Assembly: GCF_035582795.1 (NCBI RefSeq)
Contig: NC_134366.1
Location: 7,670,828 to 7,734,827, forward strand
Reading direction: 5' to 3'
Length of the DNA stretch: 64,000 nt
From: Mycteria americana
Taxonomy: Eukaryota; Chordata; Aves; Ciconiiformes; Ciconiidae
Part shown: in pieces, positions 27,101 through 36,370 of the stretch
Layout: each line of letters opens with the position of its first letter
Numbering within the stretch: position 1 is the stretch's first letter
Made by a program: the position numbers and the translations under genes
The notes under the pieces: model-generated
The model's database searches: none
What the model was told of the DNA's origin: nothing
Seen by the model: the letters and a program-made list of their open reading frames with translations, nothing else

Positions 27101-30100
27101 GTTCATACTTCCAAACCAGAGATGGGGAACATCAGAACCTGTCATCTTTGTCAGATGAGTTGCTCCTTTAGAACCTTTCAAACTGGCGACAAAGTCATAC
27201 GAATAGGGAACACATTTCCCATTCGCTGATTCAAGCAAAAATCAGGCCAGTGCCAAAATACAGACAGAGCCAGCCTTCCTAACTATTTACAGAATCTAGC
27301 TACGTATCGTATGTGTTTTGAGTTTAGTAAGGAACAAAAAACCCACCCACCCACCAAAAAAAAAAAGTAAGAAAAGAATACCAATCTCTGACTGTTCTAT
27401 TTGTCATTAATTAAATCCAGTCCAACTATTAAGAGGCACTTCACATTGACAGGCCAATCAGTCACGCACAATCAGTTTAATATTAAACTTCATTTGCACA
27501 AACAGGAATAGTAATTCCAGAAAAAGCCCTGACTTTATCCCTCTTACTGACACAAAGGCTTGACGTGCTGTTTTTAAATCTATTTATCAGAAGCATCTGT
27601 TATCAATTGAATACTTTCTTCTGGAATTTCATTCCTAGCCTGGGATTCAATTCCCCTGCTGTGTGCCTTTCATTTCTCTCCTATCTGCTGTCTATGGATG
27701 TGTCAGCACTGTTGCTAGGAAAACTAATCATTACAGCACAGAACACATGTAGCATGAACTCAAAGGTTTACACAACCCATTTTATTAGTGTAGTAATGGA
27801 GAATTGCAGTAAAATGACAATATATGTGATAATAGATTACAGGAACACAAGGGAAGAACTCCGCAGAACCAACCTGTTAACAATTGATGTGTGTCCTCGG
27901 TAAATGGCCAGGCACTGACCTGTCATCACATCCCACTTTCGAATGGTATGATCTGCGCTACACGTGAAGGCAGCCTCATTTTCTAAGTGGCAAAAGGTGA
28001 TGTAACTTTCATGTCCTAGGAATAACAAAGGAAATCAATTCAATCACTGTGCACGCGAGCAGGACAGATTAGTCGAGCTCTTCACCTTAACTAAAAGAAA
28101 AATAACACAAACAAACAGACTGAAACTCTAGTTTTAAATGCACCTCCATGTTCTTCACATTTAAGGATTTGTATAAAACACATTTTTAATTAACAGCAGA
28201 AAACTCTGCTTCATTGATATAAGGATTAAGTGAAAGAGTAAAACAGTACAGTTCCACCAATCAGGTAGGTCGAACAGTATTATAAAAACATAACGAGCTA
28301 AATTAATATCAGTATAATAAAACTCAGACTACTGAAGTTTAAAACCAGTAAAAAATTGGCTTATTTTAATAAAGAAATGCTTTTGCTTTCTTCTTCTGAA
28401 GTCAGGAAAAAAAGGCTGCATTTCGACCCAGCCCACTGATTGTCAGGACACAAACAGCCCTAAATTAAAGCATGAAACTATGAAAAAAGGAAGTGACATG
28501 AGGCTTACTAGCAAGTTTAGTTTCATTGTCCAAGCAGAATGAAACACAAACAAAAAAACATATCTGGTAACAAGTTAGCTAATACTTTCCCCATTATGAG
28601 TAATAACATGAATAAACCCCACAACTTTCAAAAGATCAGTATACCTTTAAGGAAATGACACAGAAAGAAGGAAAGAATAAGAGCACAATTATTTATACAG
28701 TATTCAGAGTATGTTGGGATTCTACAGTTACAATAAAAATAGACACAATTGCTACTCTTTTAATTTCACACTGAAAAACAGGGTAATGCTAGCGAAGAGG
28801 AATCAATATTACAACCTTAAGCTTTTGTTCTTGCTTAGCAAGATGTGTCATTTTTCTATTGTATCATTAAATGTACCACATTTAAAAATCACCTTAGGAT
28901 TCAAGTCCCAGCTTTGCCCAAGATCTGTTGTGTGAAATTGTTGTCATGTCTCTAATCATTGGGATAGTATTATCTTGCACTCTTCTGTTTTAATTATTTA
29001 GACTGGAAACGTTCAAGATGAGAACTGTTTCCTCTTAAATAACTATCACAAGAGAGCCCCAGACTTTGGTTGAAGCTGGTGGGCCCTACTGTGATTTAAA
29101 TAACACTATTCTTTGAGGAGAAAAGAAAAAATATAAGAAAGACAAATGTGATTAAAGAGAGACAGACGGACAGACAAAGATATTAGAAAAACAGAATCAT
29201 GTTGTAGAATAAAGAGATGGGGAAAAAACTGAGGGAAAACAGACTGCCCAGTAAAACACTTGTTTCCCTGCAAAAAACAGATTTGACTACAACTCCTGTA
29301 GTTCAAAAAGCCTTGCTGTAGTTCAAAAGCGAACCAGAATCCACGTTACAAACACACATCTTGTTTCCTCTTAAGCAAATTCACCAGATGCCAAAAATTA
29401 AACAGATCACCAGGGCTATAAGCAAAACTATACCCATCCTCTCATTTTTGTGAAAACCTTTTGCAAAGCAGCTTAAATGGGACAGGTTTCAACCACCGGG
29501 ATTTTTGTCACACCACCACGTAATCCTGCTCTGAGAAGATCAAAAAAGCAGCTTGGTTACTGCACCAAAGTCTGTCAGTCAGATTTTAACCTTCAATAAT
29601 ACTCGAGCCACACCAAGGATGCCAAAACCCCCTGTGGCAGACAAGGTCTGGTGCTGGGCTGGTCAAAAGCAGCCACCACAGAAGTCTGTTGGTTATGCTG
29701 TGGTGGAAGCTGTGTTATAGATACAGGTTTATCAGTAATTATAGCTTGTATAATACAAATTTACACAACTGTGTGCGTGCATAAATATAAAATACATACA
29801 ATTATCTGATTAGACTGACAGTTCACAAACCATCTAGCCAACCTTCTTTAGAGTTTACCCCAAACACTAGCAGTACATAGGCCAGATTCTGAAGAGTATC
29901 CAATATCTTTCTCTTTCTAGTTAAAAGTTAATCAGTGGTTTAAAGGGATTTCTAAGCCTAAAGCAAATGCAGTGAGTTTTCCAGGAGCTAGAACCATGGC
30001 AGGATGTGGGTAAAAAAGACAATACTCCATAGTTAAAAACAAGCAAGAAAACAAACAAACAACAAAATCACAGCAATGTGATTTCTTCTTTAGAAGAAAA

Positions 30101-31047
30101 AAGGATCAGAAATTCCAAATTTAAGAGCTTTTTTTTTCCTGTATTAAGAGAAAAGAACATGAGGGAGTGAGAATACAAACATCTTTAGTCCACATCTGAC
30201 TCCTGCATGACTGTACTTTCTACAGAGTTTTTCTTTCCTTTTTAATTATTGAGATGCTAGTCTAAGGATAATAAATTTTGTTTAAAATGCAAAATCAATT
30301 TAAAATGAGAAAGCCCAGCAATTAACATTTCTGTGTGTCAAATGTGGGGAAAAAAATAGCCTATTTAGTAAGGTTTCTTCTCAGACTTCTGAGTCAAGAG
30401 GTTCTAAATAAAGATTGTCTGGAAAATGAGATGAAAAGAAAAGAAAAGAAAAGAAAAGAAAAGAAAAGAAAAGAAAAGAAAAGAAAAGAAAAGAAAAGAA
30501 AAGAAAAGAAAAGAAAAGAAAAGAAAAGAAAAGAAAAGAAAAGAAAAGAAAAGAAAAGAAAAGAAAAGAAAATAACAAAAACTCCAAAAAGTCCAGATTT
30601 CATCAGGGTGTAAAACAGGGCTTCCAGAGACATAAGTTAAACAACTGCTATGTTCCACACCCTGAGATAAAAGGATCCACGCATTCAGTAGTGCTGGTAA
30701 CCTGTTTTGGGTTGAAACAGCTTCTGCTTAACATTACTGTAACCAATAATGAAAAAAACACAAAACAAAACAAGCATGATTTTGGCTGCCCAGCAGGCTG
30801 CAGTGACTGAAAGAGACCAAAACATGCTGTGTGCCCTCTGCCAGGTTTTAGACTTAAAAACTAGGCAAAAAGAAGCTATTGTACCTTGGAAGTGGCCATG
30901 GCATTGGCTGTCAGCAGTGCTCCAGAGCCGTGCAGTGCCATCCTCACTACCCGTGAGCAGGCGCTGCCCATCCGGGCTCAGGCTCAGCCAGTTGATGCCT
31001 CCTTGGTGATCTGTGCAGACCTTCACCGCTGAGCCACTGTTCCCCAT
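8896..31047 (-). CDS. WDR86: WDR86, WD repeat-containing protein 86 (complete, six coding exons)
   Basis: The coding path in transcript order is 31047-30885, 28015-27874, 26339-25907, 16302-16167, 11257-11154 and 9114-8896. All junctions are GT-AG, and the total is 1197 nt for 398 residues plus stop; human is about 376. Eight WD40 repeats are visible by their GS-x-D-x-T-x-x-W-like ends, including TGSEDGTARLWS, TCSADHTIRKWDV, SGSYDRTARCWSV, TGSTDCTVKVWWV, SGSTDYTIRTWNI, SGSADRTVKCWLV and TASHDGTLRIWDI; the seventh (TGSGDACARAF) is degenerate. The protein should be a beta-propeller scaffold; its partners are not known to me. The start ATG has A at -3 and G at +4. The N-terminus MGNSGS fits an N-myristoylation motif. 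A ten-glutamate insert (about residues 153-162) and a basic C-terminal patch (CKRNKRRLKKERS) are unusual features. The gene lies between NUB1 and CRYGN, as in human. Confidence 0.96.
9115..11153 (-). other. WDR86 intron 5, with CR1-like fragment
   Basis: This non-coding intron is 2.0 kb long. A worn CR1-like LINE fragment lies at about 10789-10960. Nothing else is recognisable. Confidence 0.8.
10789..10960 (+). mobile_element. Degraded CR1-like LINE fragment
   Basis: The phrase TGGAAGGGGCCTCATGAGGT, then a CCTGCCCC stretch and CTGAAAAACCTCCAATC, follow the typical non-coding 5'/body consensus of avian CR1 (ggaagggacctct...gaggtca... aacctcca). This is recognised from memory. Divergence is high, so subfamily and exact ends are unknown. 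Confidence 0.5.
11154..11257 (-). CDS. WDR86: WDR86 coding exon 5
   Basis: The acceptor is GGTTGCATTGCAG and the donor is ATCCAG|GTCAGG. The split codon restores Leu, so the join reads HAGILFTGSGDACARAF, then FRGHKFIINCIQ. This is the degenerate seventh repeat. Confidence 0.94.
13517..13560 (+). repeat. Relic of an ancient amniote repeat
   Basis: TTAGACCATAAACTCTTTGG resembles the very common amniote repeat phrase 'ttagattgtaagctctttggggcagg', known from old SINE/LINE tails. This is a short, diverged match made from memory. Confidence 0.35.
14543..14560. repeat. (CA)n microsatellite
   Basis: About eight uninterrupted CA units lie inside WDR86 intron 4. Confidence 0.9.
16167..16302 (-). CDS. 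WDR86: WDR86 coding exon 4
   Basis: The acceptor is CTTCCCTTCAG and the donor is GGATCT|GTAAGT. The exon encodes LVNRHLYSGSADRTVKCW and TYKAHKHSVSTLKYHAGI, the sixth WD repeat. It is flanked by the gene's two largest introns. Confidence 0.95.
17776..17817. repeat. 21-bp tandem duplication
   Basis: Two adjacent copies of CCCCATTCCCAAAAGGAATC (second copy GGCATC) occur with a 21-bp period and differ at one base. The small divergence suggests a recent duplication. Confidence 0.85.
19376..19440 (-). repeat. Possible MIR/CORE-SINE-like fragment (antisense)
   Basis: CCCTACTTTATAGATAGGGAAC resembles the antisense MIR phrase 'cccattttacagatggggaaac'. It is short and diverged, so confidence is low. 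Confidence 0.3.
20193..20240. repeat. 25-bp tandem duplication
   Basis: Two adjacent copies of GTTGCTGTTCCTTGGGTTAA occur with a 25-bp period, identical over at least 23 bases. The identity indicates a young duplication, or an assembly artefact. Confidence 0.9.
22199..22226. repeat. Perfect 11-bp inverted repeat
   Basis: AAAACTCCTTT and its exact reverse complement AAAGGAGTTTT flank the six-base loop TGCAAG. The stem is too short for a microRNA precursor. Confidence 0.85.
23489..23807. mobile_element. Possible non-autonomous DNA-transposon relic (about 320 bp)
   Basis: The left end GCATTTCTCAAACTT and the right end CAGTTTGAAAAATAC are imperfect inverted repeats of each other. They recall hAT-type terminal sequences (tttctcaaact / agtttgagaaa). 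No target-site duplication could be defined, so this is a structural hypothesis only. Confidence 0.3.
25907..26339 (-). CDS. WDR86: WDR86 coding exon 3 (WD repeats 3-5, acidic insert)
   Basis: The acceptor is a T-rich tract ending TTTTTTGCAG; the donor is TAGAG|GTAAGA. The 433-nt exon carries SGSYDRTARCW, the ten-glutamate run, TGSTDCTVKVWW and SGSTDYTIRTWN, and ends GSVICLE in phase 0. The glutamate run is encoded by a GAG/GAA repeat. Confidence 0.95.
26160..26189. repeat. Coding GAG/GAA microsatellite in WDR86
   Basis: On the plus strand the tract is CTC/TTC triplets. On the coding strand it reads as ten consecutive Glu codons between WD repeats 3 and 4. Confidence 0.9.
26340..27873 (-). 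other. WDR86 intron 2
   Basis: This 1.5-kb intron is AT-rich with several A- and T-runs (about 26520-26540, 26720-26745 and 27352-27367). No gene is seen. Confidence 0.8.
27874..28015 (-). CDS. WDR86: WDR86 coding exon 2
   Basis: The acceptor is TTATTCCTAG and the donor is AACAG|GTTGGT. The exon encodes GHESYITFCHLENEAAFTCS and RKWDVMTGQCLAIYRGHTS, the second WD repeat and the start of the third. Confidence 0.95.
28996..29108 (+). repeat. Ancient amniote repeat relic (longest copy)
   Basis: ATTTAGACTGGAAACGTTCA, then GCCCCAGACTTTGGTTGAAG and CTACTGTGATTTAAATAACA, follow in order the recalled repeat 'ttagattgtaagctcttt ... ggccccgatctcggttggggcc ... ctactgtaatacaaataa'. Three successive blocks agree, which makes chance less likely. 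The family name is uncertain. Confidence 0.45.
30433..30572. repeat. (GAAAA)n pentanucleotide microsatellite
   Basis: About 28 uninterrupted copies of a five-base unit are present, purine on the plus strand. Apparent long ORFs on both strands across it are only repeat translations. Confidence 0.97.
30885..31047 (-). CDS. WDR86: WDR86 coding exon 1 (start codon, WD repeat 1)
   Basis: The ATG is at 31047-31045 and the donor is CCAAG|GTACAA. The exon encodes MGNSGSAVKVCTDHQGGINW and the first repeat with LSPDGQRLLTGSEDGTARLW. This is nearly identical to the human start region as I recall it. The exon ends in phase 1. Confidence 0.95.
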
Positions 31048-31399
31048 CCTGCTGGTCCCAGCGAAGGCAGAGGCTGCAGGTCAGATCATAGGCGCTGCGC
31101 AACCCCCAGACCGTACTCTGGGCCTCCAGCTGTCTCCCACCAACCAACTTCCGCCATTACCTCAACTCCGAAAAATCATCAGGGTAGTCCAGACTCCTGC
31201 ACAGGGTCACAAAGGAGGAAGAGGAGGGCACGTTAAATCATTTTATCTCCCCCGTGGATACATCACTTTCTCAGTCAGGGTGTGCTGAAGCCACCGAGTG
31301 CCCCTTTCTCCACAAGAACCGAAGCCCCACGGTGGAAGACAGCCCTTCAACCACACGCTTACTGGTGTGCCTCCTCCATGGGCACAAAGGTACGTCCAG
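31048..31399 (-). other. WDR86 5' flank between start codon and CpG island
   Basis: This is 5' UTR or first-intron sequence. A possible splice acceptor (minus-strand GACCTGCAG) would end at 31074, leaving 26 UTR bases before the ATG. Its pyrimidine tract is weak. An ETS-like GGCGGAAGT (minus strand) lies near 31147-31155. Confidence 0.35.
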
Positions 31400-32640
31400 C
31401 CCCTCGGAGAGGACCCAGCCTGGACGGCGGCAGTACCGCTACCTGGTGCCCTGCTCGGAGGCAGCCGGCACGCTGCTGCTTTTGAAGCGATTTCAAGGCT
31501 AACTTGGGGCACGCTGAAGAGGCGACGCCTCCGAGCGAGGGAAGCCCAGCCTCATGCGGCCCCCAACGTCCCGAGGGGCCGCCTGCCGCCTCCTCCGGCC
31601 GCCGAGGGATCACCCCAGCGACCCCCAGCCCTCCCCGCCCCGGGCTGCCGCCACCCCACCCACACGGCCCCCCGGCATCTCCGCCCTCGGCACTTACTCA
31701 TCGCCCTGGACACGGCCCCGGGTGGAGGCGCAGGGCTCGACTCCGGCGGGGCGATCCCGCACTCACCCTCCGGGGAGGGGGAACCTCCCGCCGGGGGGGC
31801 CGGAGCCAGCGCCGAGCCGAGCGCGGGATCCCCCCCGCCGCCGCCGCCACCTCCGCCCTGCGGGGAGGCGGGAAGGGCTCCCCTCCGCCCCCGCCGCCGG
31901 GCCGAGGCTGGCGCCCCGCTGCCGCCGTGCCCCGCTCAGGCCACCTCGGGGCGGTTCCCTACCCCCAGCGCCGGCCCTCCCTCCATTACCTCCCCCTCCA
32001 TGTTAGAGCCGCTTCCAACCGCTGCAGCCCCTCTGCCCGGGGCGGGAAGCCGCGGCCTCCCCCGCCCGCGCCGCTTCCTCGGTGCTACCGCTCCCCGCCT
32101 TGTCCTCCCGGGAGGTGCCCGGCAGCTCTGCCCCTCCGGGGCAGCCTCCCCCCGCAGCAACCCCCCTTTTCGGGGGAAAGAGGCATCCCCTACCCCTCTC
32201 GCCGCCCCGCTCCCCAGGGCTGAAGCCGCCCCTTACCTCATTTCAGTCACTCGGCGGTGCGGGGGGAAGAGTTGAGGAGCAGGAGGGTCTTTCCCGGCTG
32301 GGGACCCTTTAATAACCGCACTACAACCGAAGCAACCCGACAACAACCCCGCACCCCCAGCGGAGTCCCCAGGCTCGTCCTCGGGGGCAGGCAGCGCTTC
32401 CTGCGGCACGTTTCGCCCCCTCAGCCCGCCTGCCGGCCCCGCGACGCGGCTGCGCCAGCCCCGCCGCCTCAGGGCAGCCCCCGGGGGCAGCGGCCCCGCC
32501 GCGGGCTCCCCGGCAGGCAGCCGCATTTCCTTCCCGGTTTCTCAGGCCGGTGCCTCCCGGGGGGACACGGACGCTTGTGCGGCCGAGCTGGGGGCTGGCT
32601 TTGAGGGAAGCCATCGCCTTTTGTTCCTCCACTCCCCGGG
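31400..32640. promoter_or_regulatory. CpG island, probable WDR86 promoter
   Basis: The stretch is strongly GC-rich and dense in CpG, unlike the AT-rich flanks on both sides. It lies immediately upstream of the WDR86 start and has no TATA box. A clean minus-strand splice donor, GAG|GTAAGG at 32236, suggests an untranslated first exon. Long ORFs here on both strands are expected from GC-rich sequence with few stop codons. The island could also drive a plus-strand non-coding transcript; human has WDR86-AS1 at this locus. Confidence 0.75.
32237..32330 (-). other. Candidate WDR86 untranslated first exon
   Basis: On the minus strand the sequence runs into ACTGAAATGAG|GTAAGGGG, a near-consensus donor in the CpG island about 1.2 kb upstream of the start codon. 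The 5' boundary given is nominal because no core promoter motif fixes it. Confidence 0.25.
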
Positions 32641-34408
32641 CCAGCTCCCACCAAACTTCTCCTCAGGAGCCCCCCCACGGGAGCCCCAAACCTCCTCTCT
32701 CGCCCTGCACCTACCCAAAGCTTTTCGGGTTGTTTCTTGCTAATGCGGCTCCTCGCCCCCATCCATCCCTGGTACTCCATGGGCCGGGCTGGTGGCGGGG
32801 CCCCCGGCTTTGTGCTGCCCCAAACCGCCTGGCCAAGGGCTCTGACATGGTGGGGTGGCAGGGTGGAGCTGCTCCGAAGCGGGGCTCCGCTGCCTCGGGA
32901 ACTGTGTGAAACATGGGCTGAAAGGGTCCTGTCCCACTGTGGCGTAATTAAACGTACAAAAGGGTAAATCCACCAGGCAGAGAAAAGTGACGTGGGGAGG
33001 CCGAGAGCCCCCAGCAAGGCAGCAGCAAGGTCCAACGTGGATCCCCCCCACAAGAAATGGGGAGCTGCAGCTAACTCACTGCCAAAAATGTGCTAGGAGT
33101 GGTAGGCTAAATCACGAAACCCACTTCTCCTGGCTCCCGCCCCATTTGATCAGAAAAGCACCTTTTTGTGTCAAATCACCAGCCTTGAAATGAGCCCATC
33201 GGCTCCACTTCACACCGTCATGTTCAGTATAGGGGTTCACCAGGCGCTCGCAGACATTTACAAGGTATCAGCCCTGCTCCAGCATGATATATTTCTGTGC
33301 GTGGGCTGTACAGAAATGCATGCGTTAAATGGATACTTCACGGGATATGTTATTTTGCACAGCGCATTCTGGCACAGGCGAAATAGGCCTAATATGTCAC
33401 ATCCAACGCAAACACGAGGTGATCCCGATTCGGCTGCTGGTTGTAGCCATGCAACCATGGAGAAGCTTGCAAGACGGAGACGTCGGGCTGCAAATTCGGG
33501 TTTTGCAAGGGTCAGGTCGAGCCCCGTGGCATATCGTCACCAGCCAGCTCTTTTCTGAAGACAAGCGTTTCTGCACAGCCCCTTTGCGTTCAAGAAATGA
33601 CCGAGAACTTTTGGTGCGAGACGTGAGCACTGGATTTCTGCCCTCTGAAAATCACATTATCCGTGGAAAGATATTTTTTTGGACATGGAGGCCTGGGAAT
33701 CGGCTGCTCTCAGGGAGTGTCCCTCACCATCTGCTCGTACATCTGTCAAATCCACTCACAAACCCCTGCCCGGAGTCCTTGTTCGGGAAACTGTAGGATA
33801 GATTAGCACTCCTTTTTATTTTCCTACGCTGCTGTGATGTGAACGCAAGGGAAAATTCAGACGGAAGGGGTATTTTGTTAGGTTTGAGGCAGGTATGTGC
33901 GTTTTAAACACACGCAGTTTAAATCTCCAGGGGAGGCTGAGTTAGAGGGGAAGCCCTAGGCCACAGCTCAGCCGTGCATCGGTTGCGGGAGCCCGTGGAA
34001 GCAGAGGGTGTGCTGTTCCTTCCCCCCTTTTTTAAAGCCTTTTCAAGGGTTTTTATTATTATTTCAAATTAATATTTCCCTCCTGTGGTGACTGATGAAA
34101 GCATCTGAGCTTTTGAATTTTTCATGAATATTTATTCATTTTCTTGAGCTCTTTTTAATATTCTTTTTCTGTTGGTTTTATCTGCCTGAATTTTAGATAA
34201 TTTTTCTTTATTACATTTGTGTTCTTTTTTTTTTTAATCATAGTGCCATGAGTAAAGCAAAAGAAAGTTATCTGCTGTTTGATTTTGCTCCTCAGGGCCC
34301 ACATCCTGCAATGAATTCCTTCATCCAGACACCTGAGGATGCACAAGTACAAAACTCAGGATTGCTGGTATACATTTCACTTGTCATTCTCCAACAATTT
34401 TCTGTTAG

Positions 34409-34479
34409 CAATTTTCTGGGGGGGATCCACATAAATTTTCACATAGATTAACAATTTTCTGGGGGGGATCCACATAAAT
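34409..34479. repeat. 28-bp direct repeat, 43-bp period
   Basis: CAATTTTCTGGGGGGGATCC plus CACATAAAT occurs twice, at 34409-34436 and 34452-34479, with identical copies including the seven-G run. A partial third copy (CAATTTTCTG) precedes them near 34395. Confidence 0.9.
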
Positions 34480-35025
34480 AGATATGTACATACACAGATG
34501 CATGAGCTGCTCCTATAACATCCTAAAAACCTTGAGAAGGCATCTAGATATTTATGGCTAGATTCTTAGTACATGATTTGTGGGATCTAGTGGCTATTGC
34601 TAAGTTTGGAGCCAAGTTTAAACTCTTGGCAGTCACCAGGAGTAAATGAAGGCTGTGGAGTTTAGATCAGCTACATTGTCTTTTGGAAGGGGAGACAGGT
34701 GCCTCTGTCCTTCACCATAGACTATGCCAGGGGTCCAACATCAGCAGGTTCCTAATTCTCTTCCATTAAGTAGGATGAATTGGGACCTTTGTCTTTAAAA
34801 CACACCTTCATTCCACCAGAGGTTCAACCCATTCTCACATCTCTGACCCAGAGACAACACAGTGCAGGGAGACTCCTTAAATCCCCCCCCCCCCCAAGAC
34901 AGTAATGGTTAGGTGCAAAAGCCTCTATGAGCAACTTCTTCCCGAATTATTTGTGTTTAGACTCACCTGACAGACCTTCAGACATACAGCAGAGGCTCCC
35001 AGCCCTGCTGTAAGCCTCATTTAAG

Positions 35026-35065
35026 TCAGCATTTACATCAGTAGCTGCACTGATGTAAATGCTGA
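35026..35065. repeat. Perfect 17-bp hairpin
   Basis: TCAGCATTTACATCAGT is followed after a six-base loop (AGCTGC) by its exact reverse complement. The arms read like 'ctgatttacatcag' segments found in old amniote repeats, so it may be a transposon relic rather than a gene. Confidence 0.9.
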
Positions 35066-36299
35066 AGAATGTTTCCCTTGATAAGATTTCAATAATTATG
35101 CAAATAATTTCAATAATTTTATTGATGCTGTTTGTGGGGGAAGGAACACAGGCAGCTCCTCCACCTTCACCTCCCCCTTCTGGGGCCTTGGGTATCTGGA
35201 TGGAATTGCAGTGGTCTTTGATGGACAACAAAGGCTCTTTTGTTCTGTCAAAGAAGCAGAGCCAATAACGCCCAAAGAAGTCAGCACCGAGAGCTCCACT
35301 CACCAAAAACAAAAGAATAAAGTGTGCGGCAATGCAAATTATCTTTCTTAGAGAATTAACCCCTCCATCATCCTAACCCCTCCGCATTCCTACAGAAGGA
35401 CCTTTCTGGCTGCCAGTGTCTTTTCACTTTCATCTGATTGCTCTGCTTCAGGCTGTCAACCCCAGTCACTGTCAGAATTGCTGATAATTAGGTATTGCCT
35501 CCTCTTTCTTCGCCTCAGAAAACTGCAAAAGCCAACTAAGTCTCTTAAAACTACTGTCAGGGGCCCTGAAGATCGATAGTGGCGTATCTTGCACTGACAT
35601 CCAGCCTTGTTTTTTTTTTTTAATCAACCACATCATTATAGTCAATGAGAACTGTTAGCCTCAAAAGCATGTTACATGGTGTCTTCAGAGGCAAGGTTCC
35701 TCACTGAGCAAACCTAGTCTGTGCTAAGAAAATTGCCTTGGTAGGGTAAATTTGATTTAAAAATCGATCCAGTTACACTGGTACAATGTAAATAAAATTT
35801 AACCTTAAATAGATTTAAATGTAGCTTCTACTGGTTTGATTTAATTCAAAACTTTATCAACGTCTAAATAGCTTCACTTGCATGTTGGCATCAGTGAAGG
35901 CAGATTCATTTTACATGGATTTAATTATCAAAGCTCGAGCAGATGTAGCCTTACTCTGAAGTGAGGATGGGAAGCAGAAGCCAGCACAGTTTCTTGAATA
36001 GTACGTGACCAGGCCCTGCTCCACAGACCCAGCAAGTGCAAACGCTCAAAGGGAGGGAAGAAGCTGCCCTCTCCTTCCCTCCATCCTTTGGTAAGTCCAG
36101 TAACAGCAACATTCAGCTTTTCCTGGCAGAGCCATACTTCAGCTAAAAGACAGGCACAGAGCTTTGTGTTAAAATGCCACAGCATAGCTTTGTAGGATAA
36201 AATGTCTTGATTTCCATGCCCGATGCCACAAGTATGAGTACAAGTCAATGGAAGCCAGATAATTCTCAATTCTGAAAGGAAATACCTTTTAGGCAACGT

Positions 36300-36370
36300 G
36301 TAATCAGCCTGTGGAACTCATTGCCACAGCATGCTGTTGCGGCCAAGCATTTAACAAAGAAATTCCCTAA
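36300..36370 (+). mobile_element. CR1-family LINE 3'-end relic
   Basis: CAGCCTGTGGAACTCATTGC, CACAGCATGCTGTTG and GGCCAAGCATTTAACAAA follow the well-known CR1 phrase 'gtggaactcattgccacaggatgttgtggaggccaa..tttaac'. It is a short remnant lying in plus orientation. Confidence 0.65.

Larger units (their letters stand above)
28016..30884 (-). other. WDR86 intron 1 (first coding intron)
   Basis: This 2.9-kb intron contains an old repeat relic at about 28996-29108 and the long AAAAG array at 30433-30572. The array starts about 300 bases from the splice donor of coding exon 1. No gene is seen. Confidence 0.8.

Noticed and set aside
30335-30658. Lys/Glu/Arg and Phe/Leu/Ser repeat ORFs
   Set aside because: They are translations of the pentanucleotide microsatellite, not genes.
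31298-32275. 325-codon ORF (+), with other long ORFs on both strands in the CpG island
   Set aside because: The composition is extremely GC-rich with Pro/Arg/Ala/Gly runs, so few stop codons occur in any frame. There is no domain, and the region is the WDR86 promoter.
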